A stretch of 64,000 bases of DNA from Symsagittifera roscoffensis (taxonomy: Eukaryota > Xenacoelomorpha > Acoela > Convolutidae): NCBI RefSeq assembly GCF_963678635.1, contig NC_087063.1:47736684-47800683 (forward strand), read 5' to 3'. Positions within the stretch are counted from its first letter, which is position 1. Every line of letters begins with the position of its first letter. This document shows, piece by piece, positions 1 to 10,900 of this stretch. Position numbers and translations under genes: made by a program. Under the pieces are notes generated by a model. It saw only the letters and a list, made by a program, of their open reading frames with translations, made no database searches and had not been told where the DNA came from.

Positions 1-1
1 C

Positions 2-2104
2 TGCAAAGCAGACACAAAAAATAAAGGATACCAAGAAATAATGTTTTTCGATTGGAAAAGACAACTCGAAAAAATACAACTAACACGAGATTTATCAGAT
101 AATACAATGATCTATCAAGGAATCCGATTACCTTGTAAAAATGATCAAGGTTATTGCGACCCTACAACGAGAACACAAGCAACAATTGTTTGGTTCCCCG
201 AAGATACATGTACAACATTTCAAGTAGCAAGAGTACACGCTCGTATGATAAAATTTCACGAAAAATACTTTATACAATCAGTTCCATATGAACAAGTCCA
301 TCCATCACGAAGACAAAGTTCTAATTTTAGAAACATACACAATATAGAAAATAAATTGACACGTTTTCAAATATATCAAGAAACAGAACTTGCATGTAAA
401 TACAGGAATCCACTTCACAGAACACAATACTCTGAAATATTAGTTGAATACGAAAAAGGATTCGACATGACCACTGGAAAAATAAAACTTGACCAATATG
501 CCACAGGTCATCCTCCAAACGAAGGAACATCCTATATACCAGTTAATTTTGAAAAAAGCAACGGACAACCTGGTGGACATCTAAAACCCCATGACACCAG
601 AAGCACACGCTTACAAGAATTATCACTAATGAATACTACATATTTCGGTAATATCCACTATGATATTCATTTAGATATGAAACTAGATTATACAATTAGC
701 CGAATTTTTCAAGAAATGTCACTCTCCGAATTAGAAACATTACACCAACTATGCGAATTAGAAAGAACACAAATATTACAATCACTTGCACTAGCAGTAT
801 TAAAAATACCCTACGCAGGATATTTACTATCAGGAAAAAGATCAAATTTTTTAGACTATGAAGGAAACATCTTATGGTTTTATACTTGTACTAAAAAAGT
901 ATCACCACTATACGTTTTTGAAGATAAACGATGTTATAAAAGAATCCCTATCTTTTATAAGAATAAAGTACATTTCGTGGATACACTTTCACGAAGAACC
1001 TATTTCTGGGATACCGCAGTCCCATGTGGATCAGAAAACAGCCACAATGTAGTACAACTAAATCCTGATGAAAATAAATATTATCTTCTCACTCCATATC
1101 CCACATTAATGCAATCACTCAAAAAATTTTCACCAGAAAGCATTCGCGCTATTGCTCGAAACCCAAATATAGACTTACAATCAATAGGAATCTATTCAAA
1201 ATCAGATATTCAACATCACATTAGAACACAACAATTCCAAGAATTATTAACACAAATGGACACTATACAAAGACAATCAATAGACCAAAATTTACGCAAA
1301 CTTGCAGAAACCGCAGGATTTGCCGATATCTACACGCAAGACTATAGCGGATATTTTAAAGACATTAAAGATTATATATATCTAAACGGTGAAAAATACC
1401 GTCCCCAAGATATATCACCAATTAACATTTTTAGCTTTGTTACACTCAAAAATGAGATCCTCGATTTTCTAGGATGGCCCTACTACATCTTAGAAAAATT
1501 GACTATTTTATACGCAATGTTTAACTTTATTGGATTTCTTTTCTCACTTTTAAAAGGAATCTACAACACATGTGCTATACACACACAAGTAAACAGACAA
1601 GCAAGCGTAGCACGCATACTCTTTGCAGGATTTTTTGGAATCTTTTCTACATCTATAAACAAAATTCTTTTAGACGCACAAATAAAAGAATATAACACAA
1701 AAATAGCAACACGACAAAATACATACGACGAAGAACATAACAATGTAGACATAACGCCAACGGCACCACAATTACCACCCCTACCAAATAACCATCCACT
1801 ATCCCTAGTCCCACGAAATTTTCGAAATTTAGCCATCACACATAATCCAAATTTTCGACTCAACACATCACAAAGTCCCATCCAACATATAATGACACAT
1901 CAGTCACAAGATGATAATACTTATGAACAAATTATTGAACAACCCCATACCACCGCTTTTCAGTCTCAAAATAATCATTTTTTAGCCCACGATGAGCCGC
2001 CAACTTGGATCACTACACCGATCAAATTCCCACCCAACCAATCTTACCTCTACAATCCCAATAATACCACTTTTTGCTTTTCCGCCACCCGATTTTCCAT
2101 CTAG
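2..2104 (+). CDS. Env-like membrane glycoprotein, C-terminal part (copy A1)
   Basis: The reading frame is open from base 2, so the first Met in the window (base 41) is not the start; the N-terminus lies outside. From that Met 687 residues remain. They include a Cys-containing ectodomain (for example Cys at about 32, 39, 57, 119, 238, 283, 298 and 329), then two hydrophobic segments at about residues 484-505 and 523-545, then a long Asn/Thr/Pro/Gln-rich tail suited to the cytoplasmic side. The position after pol and the membrane anchors suggest an envelope glycoprotein for virus-like particle entry. The broad Cys pattern recalls chuvirus/mononegavirus-type glycoproteins captured by arthropod retroelements, but that is only an impression. 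This copy is uninterrupted in the window, unlike the A2 copy. Its last 113 bases overlap ORF4 in the +1 frame. Confidence 0.7.
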   Translation, partial: CKADTKNKGYQEIMFFDWKRQLEKIQLTRDLSDNTMIYQGIRLPCKNDQGYCDPTTRTQATIVWFPEDTCTTFQVARVHARMIKFHEKYFIQSVPYEQVHPSRRQSSNFRNIHNIENKLTRFQIYQETELACKYRNPLHRTQYSEILVEYEKGFDMTTGKIKLDQYATGHPPNEGTSYIPVNFEKSNGQPGGHLKPHDTRSTRLQELSLMNTTYFGNIHYDIHLDMKLDYTISRIFQEMSLSELETLHQLCELERTQILQSLALAVLKIPYAGYLLSGKRSNFLDYEGNILWFYTCTKKVSPLYVFEDKRCYKRIPIFYKNKVHFVDTLSRRTYFWDTAVPCGSENSHNVVQLNPDENKYYLLTPYPTLMQSLKKFSPESIRAIARNPNIDLQSIGIYSKSDIQHHIRTQQFQELLTQMDTIQRQSIDQNLRKLAETAGFADIYTQDYSGYFKDIKDYIYLNGEKYRPQDISPINIFSFVTLKNEILDFLGWPYYILEKLTILYAMFNFIGFLFSLLKGIYNTCAIHTQVNRQASVARILFAGFFGIFSTSINKILLDAQIKEYNTKIATRQNTYDEEHNNVDITPTAPQLPPLPNNHPLSLVPRNFRNLAITHNPNFRLNTSQSPIQHIMTHQSQDDNTYEQIIEQPHTTAFQSQNNHFLAHDEPPTWITTPIKFPPNQSYLYNPNNTTFCFSATRFSI

Positions 2105-3788
2105 TAATGTAACATCAGGCATGAATTCCGACACTAATTCACACACCTCAGTTTTATATTCCATCTCACAACTCAATAACCCGAATATTGAAACCCCCGA
2201 TGAATTTGCCGACTCAGAACCATCCCCATCCAATAATTTTCATAACTCTTCTAATTTTTCTCAACCCCCTTTTCAACCCATATTATCCAATAACCCTGAC
2301 CCCATTACTCCCACACCCTCTTATGCTTCCCAAGTTACCCCAACCTACTCCTCATACCATTCTGACCAATCATCTCATTCTCCAGACACCCCCCGAATCT
2401 CCCCAGAGCTAGATAATTTTATTACCCTTCAACAACAACCCTACCACCTCCATACCCCAACCATAAACCAAATCTCCTCCACTATAAATTCATCCAACCC
2501 CCCTACTCCTACACCCTCTTCAAATTATACTGAATCATTAGCACTATCATCCACATCAACTGAAACATCACTCAACACTAATAGAGCTTACCGCACTTTT
2601 AAAAGAAAGTTCCCCAACCATCCTTTCCCAGCAAAACCAGGAACAGCCCGTGAATACATCAACCACCCCAAGCATACTAACACAAAAGAATTTTTAGCTA
2701 TCACCTTACCCTCATTCCCACAATACACCCCCCACGACACTAACGAAACACGCAACTTTGTAGATGAATACGTTTTAATGCCCACTCTCTCTTGGACCTC
2801 ATATTATCATTTTACTAACCCTCTTTGCTGACCTTTATCTAACACTCACATCGATATAGAGCGAAATACGGACATGCTATATCGACTCACTACACCACTA
2901 ACCGCTAGACAATTTACTTACGTTGGATATAAAAAATCACTAAAAACACACACTGCACCTAGAGCTAACGAATATACACTCGAATACTATGATCACAATA
3001 TCATCAGAGCTAACCAAGATCAATTCTTAGACGACGATCGCTTCGCTAATCCACAAATTACCGAGAAATTTTTCATCAAGACACCATATATATTTACACT
3101 AAACATCTTCGACCGAAAGTTTGATCACATTATTTCAGAAGCACTAACAGACACACAAGCATACGAAAGTTTTAAAGAACGCTTCCAAATATTTTCACTA
3201 ACCTTTCATTTCCTTGCACCACACGAAAGAGATTTACACTGCTCACACGATATTATGTTGCGCACTAAACAAACCCACACATATAGTTATTATCGCTTCA
3301 TCCAAAATCACTTTGACCTACACACACCCTCTAGACAACCACACCATCGTTTTCAATTCATTAATTCCAAATACACTTCACCATTTTTCCTAAATTTCAC
3401 ATATTGCATTAAAGATACTAACCTTCATGGTATTCTTCGCAATTATGATCCCATAACCCAAATGTACATCTTCTGTCCCATCACCAAGACCTTCAACGCC
3501 GAAGAATCCCGACCCTTCCTTATCCCGCACGAGTTTGTACAACCTATAGAAATCCCAATTTTATAATTCATCCACAACACTAAATTCAATCACAAATTAT
3601 ATAATCTAATCCAAAACACACCTTATGAGTTTGCAGTTGGCACTGAAGAACTAACCACTATTAAGGCACTTCAATTGCTTTGGCCACTACTTCAGACTAA
3701 AAATATCATCCGCATCTTAGCTAAACTACTAACAACTTCAGAACTAATTCACGACATCTTCCCCCACGGTTTTTTCCCCGACGACTAA
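1992..3788 (+). pseudogene. ORF4, unknown accessory protein overlapping env (copy A1)
   Basis: I do not recognise this protein. It starts at ATG 1992 inside the end of env, one frame over, and runs in a single frame to TAA 3786-3788, about 598 codons. Two in-frame stops break it: TGA at 2829-2831, where A2 has a Leu codon, and TAA at 3564-3566, where A2 has Glu. The first 200 or so residues are rich in Ser, Thr, Pro and Asn. After a short basic segment (AYRTFKRKFPNHPF) comes a folded-looking region of about 380 residues, rich in aromatic residues, with motifs such as QFTYVGYKK and IFPHGFFP. No signal peptide or clear membrane segment is seen. A2 carries the same ORF over its full length with different lesions, and most differences are at third codon positions, so the coding sequence was under selection. 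Confidence 0.7.
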
Positions 3789-3797
3789 CAGGTAAGT
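3789..3797 (+). promoter_or_regulatory. Consensus 5' splice site right after the ORF4 stop (A1)
   Basis: The sequence CAG|GTAAGT begins immediately after the ORF4 stop codon and is a near-perfect donor site. A2 has GTAAGT at the matching place (23793). A pyrimidine-rich stretch ending in TTTCTTTAG (about 3864-3872) could act as acceptor in A1. Conservation suggests an intron in the 3' untranslated region or a spliced transcript. Use of the site is inference. Confidence 0.45.
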
Positions 3798-5328
3798 ATG
3801 AATTAAATGAATATTACTAACTAATTAAAATATTAAAAAACTCACCATACTTTATCCATGTTTTCTTTAGATTTTTAGCCTTCATCCGACGATCACCTAC
3901 AAAAACCACAAAAGACAAATAAAGATCGCAAATTTCATCAAACAGATTTCAACAATTCTATTAATCTCTTACACTTATAAATTTATAAATTTAATACCAA
4001 TGCAGTAAATTCATTTCTAAAATTTTCCCCACAAGAAGTAAATCTAATTATGATGAAAATTTGTAACTTAAAATTCCCCCATAACTAGCAGTAAATTTCC
4101 AAATTCTATGCAGTAAATTAATAAAATGCAAATGCAGTACTAACCTTTTGATATTCTCATTTATTCGCACAGAAATTCTATCCACACTCGCACAGCTCGC
4201 CCACGAAGAATTGTTTAAAATAATGAATTTCAGTTTCAAGTTTTCACACTCAACAACTCTAACATATAATAACATGTTTCAAACTTTCCTTTAACCCGGT
4301 TGGAAAGGAATCATATACTAAACAAAACTAACCAACGCAGCTTACTAAATACCACAAATCATAGAATAACAGCATGACTAAGAAAAGGAAACCAACGGTA
4401 CCCAAACCGGATTAACCCAGTTTAAAACTGGATAATTTATTCTTTTGAAGACTATTATAAAGTCTAAGAAAGAAATAATAAAACACAAAAAAGTCGAAAG
4501 ACAAACCCATACCACGAACAATTTGCTTTTTGGAAAAAGGACATAACCAACAAGACATAAGAAAAACCACAACAAACCCAACACATAACAGGACCCCTCA
4601 CAAAAACCGCATGAAATCATACTCCCACTCCTGGCCTAACCCACCAGGAAGGACGTCCTGAGCATGCTCTATAGCCGGCCTAACCCACCGCGCTACATCC
4701 ACGCTTTGTGACCACACCTCTATTTTTAATAAGAGCTACTCAAGTGTGAGTAACTCTTCAAAATAACCGAACTAAAACAAAAAGCTTTTGTGAAAACAAC
4801 TAACTAAAATCATAATTAAAAAATATTAAACTAATAAATGTTTTATAAAATGTAAATTACATTATGCAATACATAGATCAGAATACAACACCAAGGACGA
4901 ACATCTAAAGACAAAACGACCCCACTACACTCGAGAGAGAATGGCCAACCACAATCGATATGCCACTCACAATCACAACTCAAAGGATTTAGAGTACGAC
5001 TTGACTTCGCAGAAAAGGACTTCATTGAACTAGACCAATGACCACCTCGATGTTCAAGTATACGTACAGATCCGAGTAACCAGGCATCCCCTCCACGCAG
5101 AACAGAAAAACCTGACATAGCAAACCATTCTGAAATCAGATTTGAGTTTGTTGCAAAGACTTAGTCGTTGTCACTAGTCGTTGTCACTTAGTCGTTGTCA
5201 GCTTCCTGGAACTTCTTTAACAAAGAGGAAACCGAAGAAATATGATGTTCGCCAAACACCAACGTCCATCATCCATCCTTCGAATTGCAGAAGAACTATT
5301 CTAAAAAACTCTGTAAAACCCGGATGGG
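3798..5328 (+). other. 3' untranslated region of copy A1
   Basis: No coding sequence is seen. The region aligns with A2 23799-25398. Features shared by both copies are a small hairpin (CTTTCC...GGAAAG near 4288-4312), a 7-base-arm hairpin CCAGTTT-A-AAACTGG near 4420-4434, and a GC-richer block at 4630-4710. The last bases before the LTR (GGATGGG) are a short purine run that could serve as the polypurine tract. Confidence 0.6.
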
Positions 5329-5738
5329 TGGAACCTGATCTAGACTACATTTTATGATTGGATAATTTAGATATTTTACCAATGTAAAGTATTTAATATT
5401 AACCAATCATGATCCATCTAACTAACAACCCACTTATTTGTAAGTGCTGAAGTTACTTGTAATTTCAGCACCAGAGAGATTTGAATTTAACTTAGAAATT
5501 AGTTGGACTCTCCCGAGCACTTCAGCAGCCGCAATAAACCAGTATACCCTAGATCTATTGAGCCTAGCAGAGACTAGTTAAACAACCTGAGACTAGATAG
5601 TATAAGAGTAAGATTAGGATCGGTATTAGACTAAGAAGTTGCACGAATCTATCCGGCCGAAAATAAGATAGCGTGACGAGCAGACGGTGTACCCTATCCG
5701 AAATTACTCTATGAGTTATACACTCCAGTCCTAACTCA
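5329..5738 (+). repeat. 3' LTR of copy A1 (410 bp)
   Basis: It starts TGGAACCTGATC and ends GTCCTAACTCA, so it has the usual TG...CA ends. It is the same length as, and alignable throughout with, both LTRs of A2 (6256-6665 and 25399-25808), but is more divergent from them than they are from each other. It contains the conserved TATAAGAGTAAG block. Confidence 0.93.
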
Positions 5739-6255
5739 GTTTTTTGGAAAATTTTGACCCAAAAAACGCATTTTTGTTGACGCGCGCTCCTCTTTAAAAT
5801 TATATTCTGGAGCCAACGGCGAGTTAAGGAAAAATTTAGGGTTGATCATACTGACTTGGAAAATTAGATGTAATAGTAGTGTTATCCGCGTAATGATTTG
5901 GTTCAATGCTGTGTTTTCCACAGAGAACCTTCCAAAAAGGCAAAATTTTGTGAAACTTTATATACAGATAGAGGTAGCAGCTTAGATTTTTTCAATTTCG
6001 AAATATTTCCCCCATAACCGTAGATTCGTGACATAGCCCTCGATTGAACTTATTCGTTAATTCTTTTTTCTGACTTGTTGTAATAAACGGCCTGAGAACC
6101 GCATGTAATGATAAGTACCACATACTTTGATGCTCATTTTGGATGACACAGTTTTTTATTTGAAATATAAAGACTTTATGTTACTTTTGTTGCTCGTGTT
6201 TTTATAATTTTTCTAACCACAACAGCTTCTAACTTACAATCAGCCCAGATCTTTT
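5739..6255. other. Spacer between the two family A copies
   Basis: The 517 bases between the A1 3' LTR and the A2 5' LTR show no coding potential, no LTR homology and no similarity to other repeats in the window that I can see. It is probably host DNA. The last four bases, TTTT (6252-6255), match the four bases after the A2 3' LTR. Confidence 0.5.
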
Positions 6256-6665
6256 TGGAACCTGATCTAAACTACATTTTATTATTGGATAAATTGGATA
6301 TTTTACCACTGTAAAATATTTAATATTAACCAATCATAATCCATCTAACTAACAACCCACTTATTCGTAAGTGCTGAAATTACTTGTAATTTCAGCACCA
6401 GAGAGATTTGAATTTAACTTAGAAATTAGTTGCCTCTCCAAGAGAACTTCAGCAGTTGCAATAAGCCAGTATACTCTAGATCTATTGGGCCTAGCAGAGA
6501 CTAGTTAAACACCCTGAGACTAGTAGATATAAGAGTAAGATTAGGATCGGTATTAGACTAAGAAGTTGCACGAATCTATCCGGCCGAAAATAAGGTAGCG
6601 TGACGAGCAGACGGTGTACCCTATCCGAAATTACTCTATGAGTTAACCACATCGGTCCTAACTCA
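6256..6665 (+). repeat. 5' LTR of copy A2 (410 bp)
   Basis: TG...CA ends (TGGAACC to CTAACTCA). By eye it differs from the 3' LTR at 25399-25808 at about 12 positions. A primer-binding site follows two bases after its end. Confidence 0.95.
6528..6533 (+). promoter_or_regulatory. Possible LTR TATA box
   Basis: TATAAG sits in the block TATAAGAGTAAGATTA, which is kept in family A and family B LTRs (for example 57846-57851) although much of the rest of the LTRs has diverged. About 35-40 bases downstream, both families share GACTAAGAAGTTGCAC, a plausible start-site region. The promoter role is inferred from conservation only. Confidence 0.35.
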
Positions 6666-6667
6666 TT

Positions 6668-6677
6668 TGGTGCGACC
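6668..6677 (+). other. Primer-binding site candidate
   Basis: TGGTGCGACC begins two bases after the 5' LTR. Its complement ends in ACCA, as expected for the 3' end of a tRNA. The same ten bases follow all three family B LTRs. I cannot match it securely to a named tRNA. Confidence 0.65.
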
Positions 6678-6752
6678 ATAAGTCTCAAATAAGACCTTAA
6701 TAGCTTAGAATTAACCAAATATAGATTAGAAATTAGACAAAACATTTTCAAA

Positions 6753-6986
6753 ATGTTACACGATAATAACTTAATTGAAATGTCTCTACGACTCAATAGA
6801 TCAGAGCCGATATTCCGAACAATACTAGAACTACCCGGTATTGGAAGAAGACCTCGGACAAGAGACGATATACGACTACGTAAAAACTTACCATTTAGTT
6901 TTATGGTTGTACGGCAAAAGCCAACACAAACTTTTATTTTTAGAATCTTATTAGCAATGAATTTAGATTTTCATTTGCAAACATAA
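6753..6986 (+). CDS. Short leader ORF between LTR and gag (unknown)
   Basis: A 77-codon frame begins in the untranslated leader of A2, about 90 bases after the LTR. Its second half (motifs SLRLN, FMVVRQKP, FRIL) is recognisable at the same place in the family B copies (about 50600-50780, 55090-55250 and 58050-58220), although there it carries stops. Similar spacing and partial amino-acid conservation suggest a real leader peptide or the remains of a first Gag exon. The start is uncertain and I know no homologue. Confidence 0.35.
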   Translation: MLHDNNLIEMSLRLNRSEPIFRTILELPGIGRRPRTRDDIRLRKNLPFSFMVVRQKPTQTFIFRILLAMNLDFHLQT

Positions 6987-7909
6987 AATTTTGAAGTAAA
7001 TCTTCATGACCATTTCAGGCGCTAAACAAAATTATTAATGTACAATAACGATTGATAAAAATATCTCAGATCGTTTTTCTAATTTCTGCAGTATAATATA
7101 AAACATATTTGAAAAATATTTATTGAAAATAAAAAAAAAATTAGTAGCATGACAATAAATAGTTAGTAATAATAAACCATCTTAATGTTCCAGCTTCATC
7201 ACCTAAACATAATAGCAATCATAAGCTCACTAACATCATTGAAAACTAAATCTTTCTATTAAATAAATTTAAACCATTTTAAAATTAAAATCACTTAATT
7301 TTAAAAATCAGATCATCGAGGCTTATCCTTGGATCTTTATAAAATTTCTATCTAACTAAATTTAAAATCTGATCATCAAGTCCTATCCTTGGATCAAAAA
7401 GAACAATTTTGTTCTCCCCCACCCACTTAGCAAGTGTCTAACGACCTCAAACGTCGATTCAATATCCAACCTTTTCAAAAGACCCGGGACTAATAGAAAT
7501 TTTTAAATTAAACTAACCATTCAAATTAAGCTACAGTGAAGAACTTCGGTTATTCAGCCTTCACTTGAACCCTCCTCTTACCAGTTCCAGGATAGATCTT
7601 AGACTTAGTAAGTTTAAAATAGTATCTAACGAATTGCTTGCGTTCTAATTATACCTGAACCTTGTGGATTGATTTACTAATCTCCAACCCTTGAACACAA
7701 TCACTACCCCTAAGTAAGATTAAGTAAGTTAACACCTTAACTTAGACTAGCCACGAGAAAGTAAAAAATCATTCTCCGGAATCGATATACTTTTCTCTCC
7801 AACCCTGAACAAAAAGACCCAGGTTAAGCTAATCAAAAAATCGTAAGGACTAACAGTCTAGGAAAATAGAAATAACTAACAACTTCTTGCATCCCTCATC
7901 CTAAACCTT
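6987..7909 (+). other. Untranslated leader of copy A2
   Basis: No coding frame is seen. The stretch aligns loosely with the leaders of the family B copies (for example 58220-59286), including the repeated TCATCAAG..CTTGGATC-type segments near 7310-7395. The last bases before ATG 7910 (CCTTATGTCA) are the same in both families. Confidence 0.5.
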
Positions 7910-10900
7910 ATGTCATTCAAAAATTTAGGAAATAAACAAACAATCGTTTTACACAATTGTGAAATAGATAAACAAAAATACGATCTTGTAATCACTCCAC
8001 ATACACAAACAGTTGGATACATTCGAACAAAACGACAAACAATAAAAAGAAAAATTATAAACAAACAAAGACAAATCACACGAAAAGATTTTCAAAAAAT
8101 AGAAACGCATTTTCTGAATCAGAAGCCAACAGTTTAGACGAACTATACAAATTAAAGGAATCATAGATAAAAATTGTCCCATTCATGATCAATTATATTT
8201 TTCCGACTCAGAAACAACTTCAGTTTCATCAAAAAGAGGAAAAAGAAGAATAAAAAAGCAATATAAACACAAAGCAGTTCACTTGCATAATTGAAATCAA
8301 CCAATTAGACACATTGATAGTTATATATTAACAGTCATCAAAAGAAAAAATGAGCCACACTCAAAGTGACGAAAGTCCAGATGAATAAGCAGTTTTTCCC
8401 TTTCTTATAGATTCACTCGATGATAGAGGACAAACACGATTTTGTAAGAACTTGCTCGTAAATTTGTTTGAACCAGGAATCAGTCCTTGCAAAGCAGAAT
8501 TCCCAGATGTGAAAACCAAAAGACAAATTATTGAACATTTTTTGAAAGACATATGTAATCTAACACAACAATATGGAATCTACACTATAGAATTCAGCAC
8601 ACCAAATACAGCCCATCGTAAATATTTAATTCAAACAGACGATATTGAACTAGAATTTTCAAAGGTATTCATAGAATATATCAAAAGCATACAATATTAT
8701 AATTCACAAAGAGCAAACTCCATATTCACCAACAAAGTTTTTGCAGTAATATATAGTTATATATCTATATTAGAAAAACAGAAGTTCAAAGTATATCACC
8801 AACCGAAACATCAAAACATACAAAAGTACGAAATGAAATCACATTATTTTCAACATTTTTACATATATTCGCGAAAATTTTACTAAAGAAGATGTTTCAC
8901 AAAACACTAAACATGGTTTACAAAAGATTTTACATGGTTTATAATTGATTATTTCACCCACAATTTAGATTTAATTTCACAAGCAAGAAAAAATCTCAGA
9001 CCTCAAAATACCAATGAGGACACTGTTCTTTCAGAACAATCAGATTACGTTTGGGACCCTGACTGGTCTCATCCAGCATTTCTGAATATTCCACAAGATA
9101 TCTCGAGTCAAGCAATAAGTACAATATCTTTCCACAGAGATTCTGTAAAAGTAATACCATTAACCATTGACGCAACACCATTAAACTATAATACATTTTT
9201 CCTGATACACGAAATAACAGCTTAAATTCAACAGTCATACATAATGAAAATCTCAATGGAACCAGAAATCTTACACAGCAAGATATTCAAACACCATCAC
9301 ACTTCATAAATGAAGAAATTGTCCAAACAACAGCAACAACTACACAACAAAGTATTTCACCAATATACCCCAATCTGAAAACACCAAAAAATACAAATAA
9401 ATCACTGACACAGGTAACCTTACAATCAACAGTTAAATTTTCGGTTGCTCCAAAATATTCACATATGGACTATCAAACGTATAGACCAATGACAATACCG
9501 TCAAAAACACGACAACCGTTTACAAGAAACACTTTTGCAGAACACAATTATAATTATGCTCACCAACCAAAGACAAATCAACCTCCCCGAAAAAATACAC
9601 AAAATTTAAATCACGTATGTCCCCATTATTGGAATCTCCCAAAAACATCGACCAATTCAGTAAATTTTCCAGATAATCCACAACCTACACAGGATTATAC
9701 TGAAAATTACCCATTTTTTCAACAAAATTAAAATAAAAAACATACACCATATACCACAAACTATTTATGATCTGATGATAATGATTATCATCAACCAGAT
9801 ATTTTTGCACTATATACTAAAGGATATCGCACACAGAGACCGCGACAATCTCAACCATCTCAAAATATGAAAATTTACCCACAAAACCCAACAGATATAC
9901 AAAATCCACAACAAATGCATATACAAAACCCATTTAACACACAATCTTTTCAACCAATACAACCACAAAACCCAATGTTAATGCATTCTTATCAACTAAC
10001 GCAAATGCAAAATGAAAAACCGCTTCCATATTACCTTCAGCAACATGAAATCACAAAAAATCGACTTTCAATTTTTTCACAAATGCCAAATGCCGCAGAA
10101 TCACTACAGAAGACTATGAATCCAGACCTCATGGGTGGATCATCAACAACATCGAATAAACCATTAATGTTATTCACCGGAAAAGACCCTGAATATTCTG
10201 TAGAAGATTATCTAAATGCAGTAACAGCAAATTTAATTTTAAATATAAGACCCGAACCAATTAATACGCCACTACATCAAAATTGGATACATAGACGCAC
10301 AGCGTTAATACAAACAACACTAGATGGCGCAGCGCAAAAAATGGTTTTCAGTATTACCCATAAAAATAAAATCAGACTGGAAAAGATTCACACAAGAATT
10401 TTCAAAAATGTTTGATTCTGAAAGAAACAAACAACATCAAAGAGTTTTATGCAACGAAATCCGCAGATTACCAAATGAAACAATTAAACAATTAGCAGTA
10501 CGAATCGAAACACTAGTTCGAAAAGCATATTCACTTAATACACATGATTACAAAAACACAAAAATGACAGAAATTTTAATGATGACCTTAACACCTCAAT
10601 TAAGGAAAATAGCTATAAAAAAGAGAGCATCTCATCCTTCCTCAATTTGAGAACCAGATTTAGATTTTTGAAAGTTAGTAGATAAACTAGAACAAGCATA
10701 AATCACAGTGAAACTCGAAGAAACAGAAAATCTAAAACTACAATATGTTAATCGGATTGAAACAAATACTACTTATATAAATAACATACAAGAATCAGAC
10801 ACAGACCTGATTGAAAAAATCACTGAAATACTAAATGTCTACGAAAAATATCCAAAGTTTAAAGGCAAACCATCCTTCCAAAATGGTGTAATTATTGCCG

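Larger units (their letters stand above)
1..5738 (+). mobile_element. Family A LTR retroelement, copy A1 (3' part only)
   Basis: This is the 3' end of an env-bearing LTR element whose 5' part lies left of the window. It holds the C-terminal part of env, the extra ORF4, a long untranslated tail and the 3' LTR. The whole stretch aligns with 20000-25808 of the second copy, A2, in the same order and orientation. No 5' LTR or pol of this copy is visible, so its full length must be taken from A2. Element identity is well supported by the shared LTR and env. Membership of Ty3/Gypsy is inferred from the pol of A2. Confidence 0.9.

Noticed and set aside
1561-2233. 106- and 83-codon minus-strand frames
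   Set aside because: They lie opposite the env and ORF4 coding sequence and show no family features; no support beyond being open.
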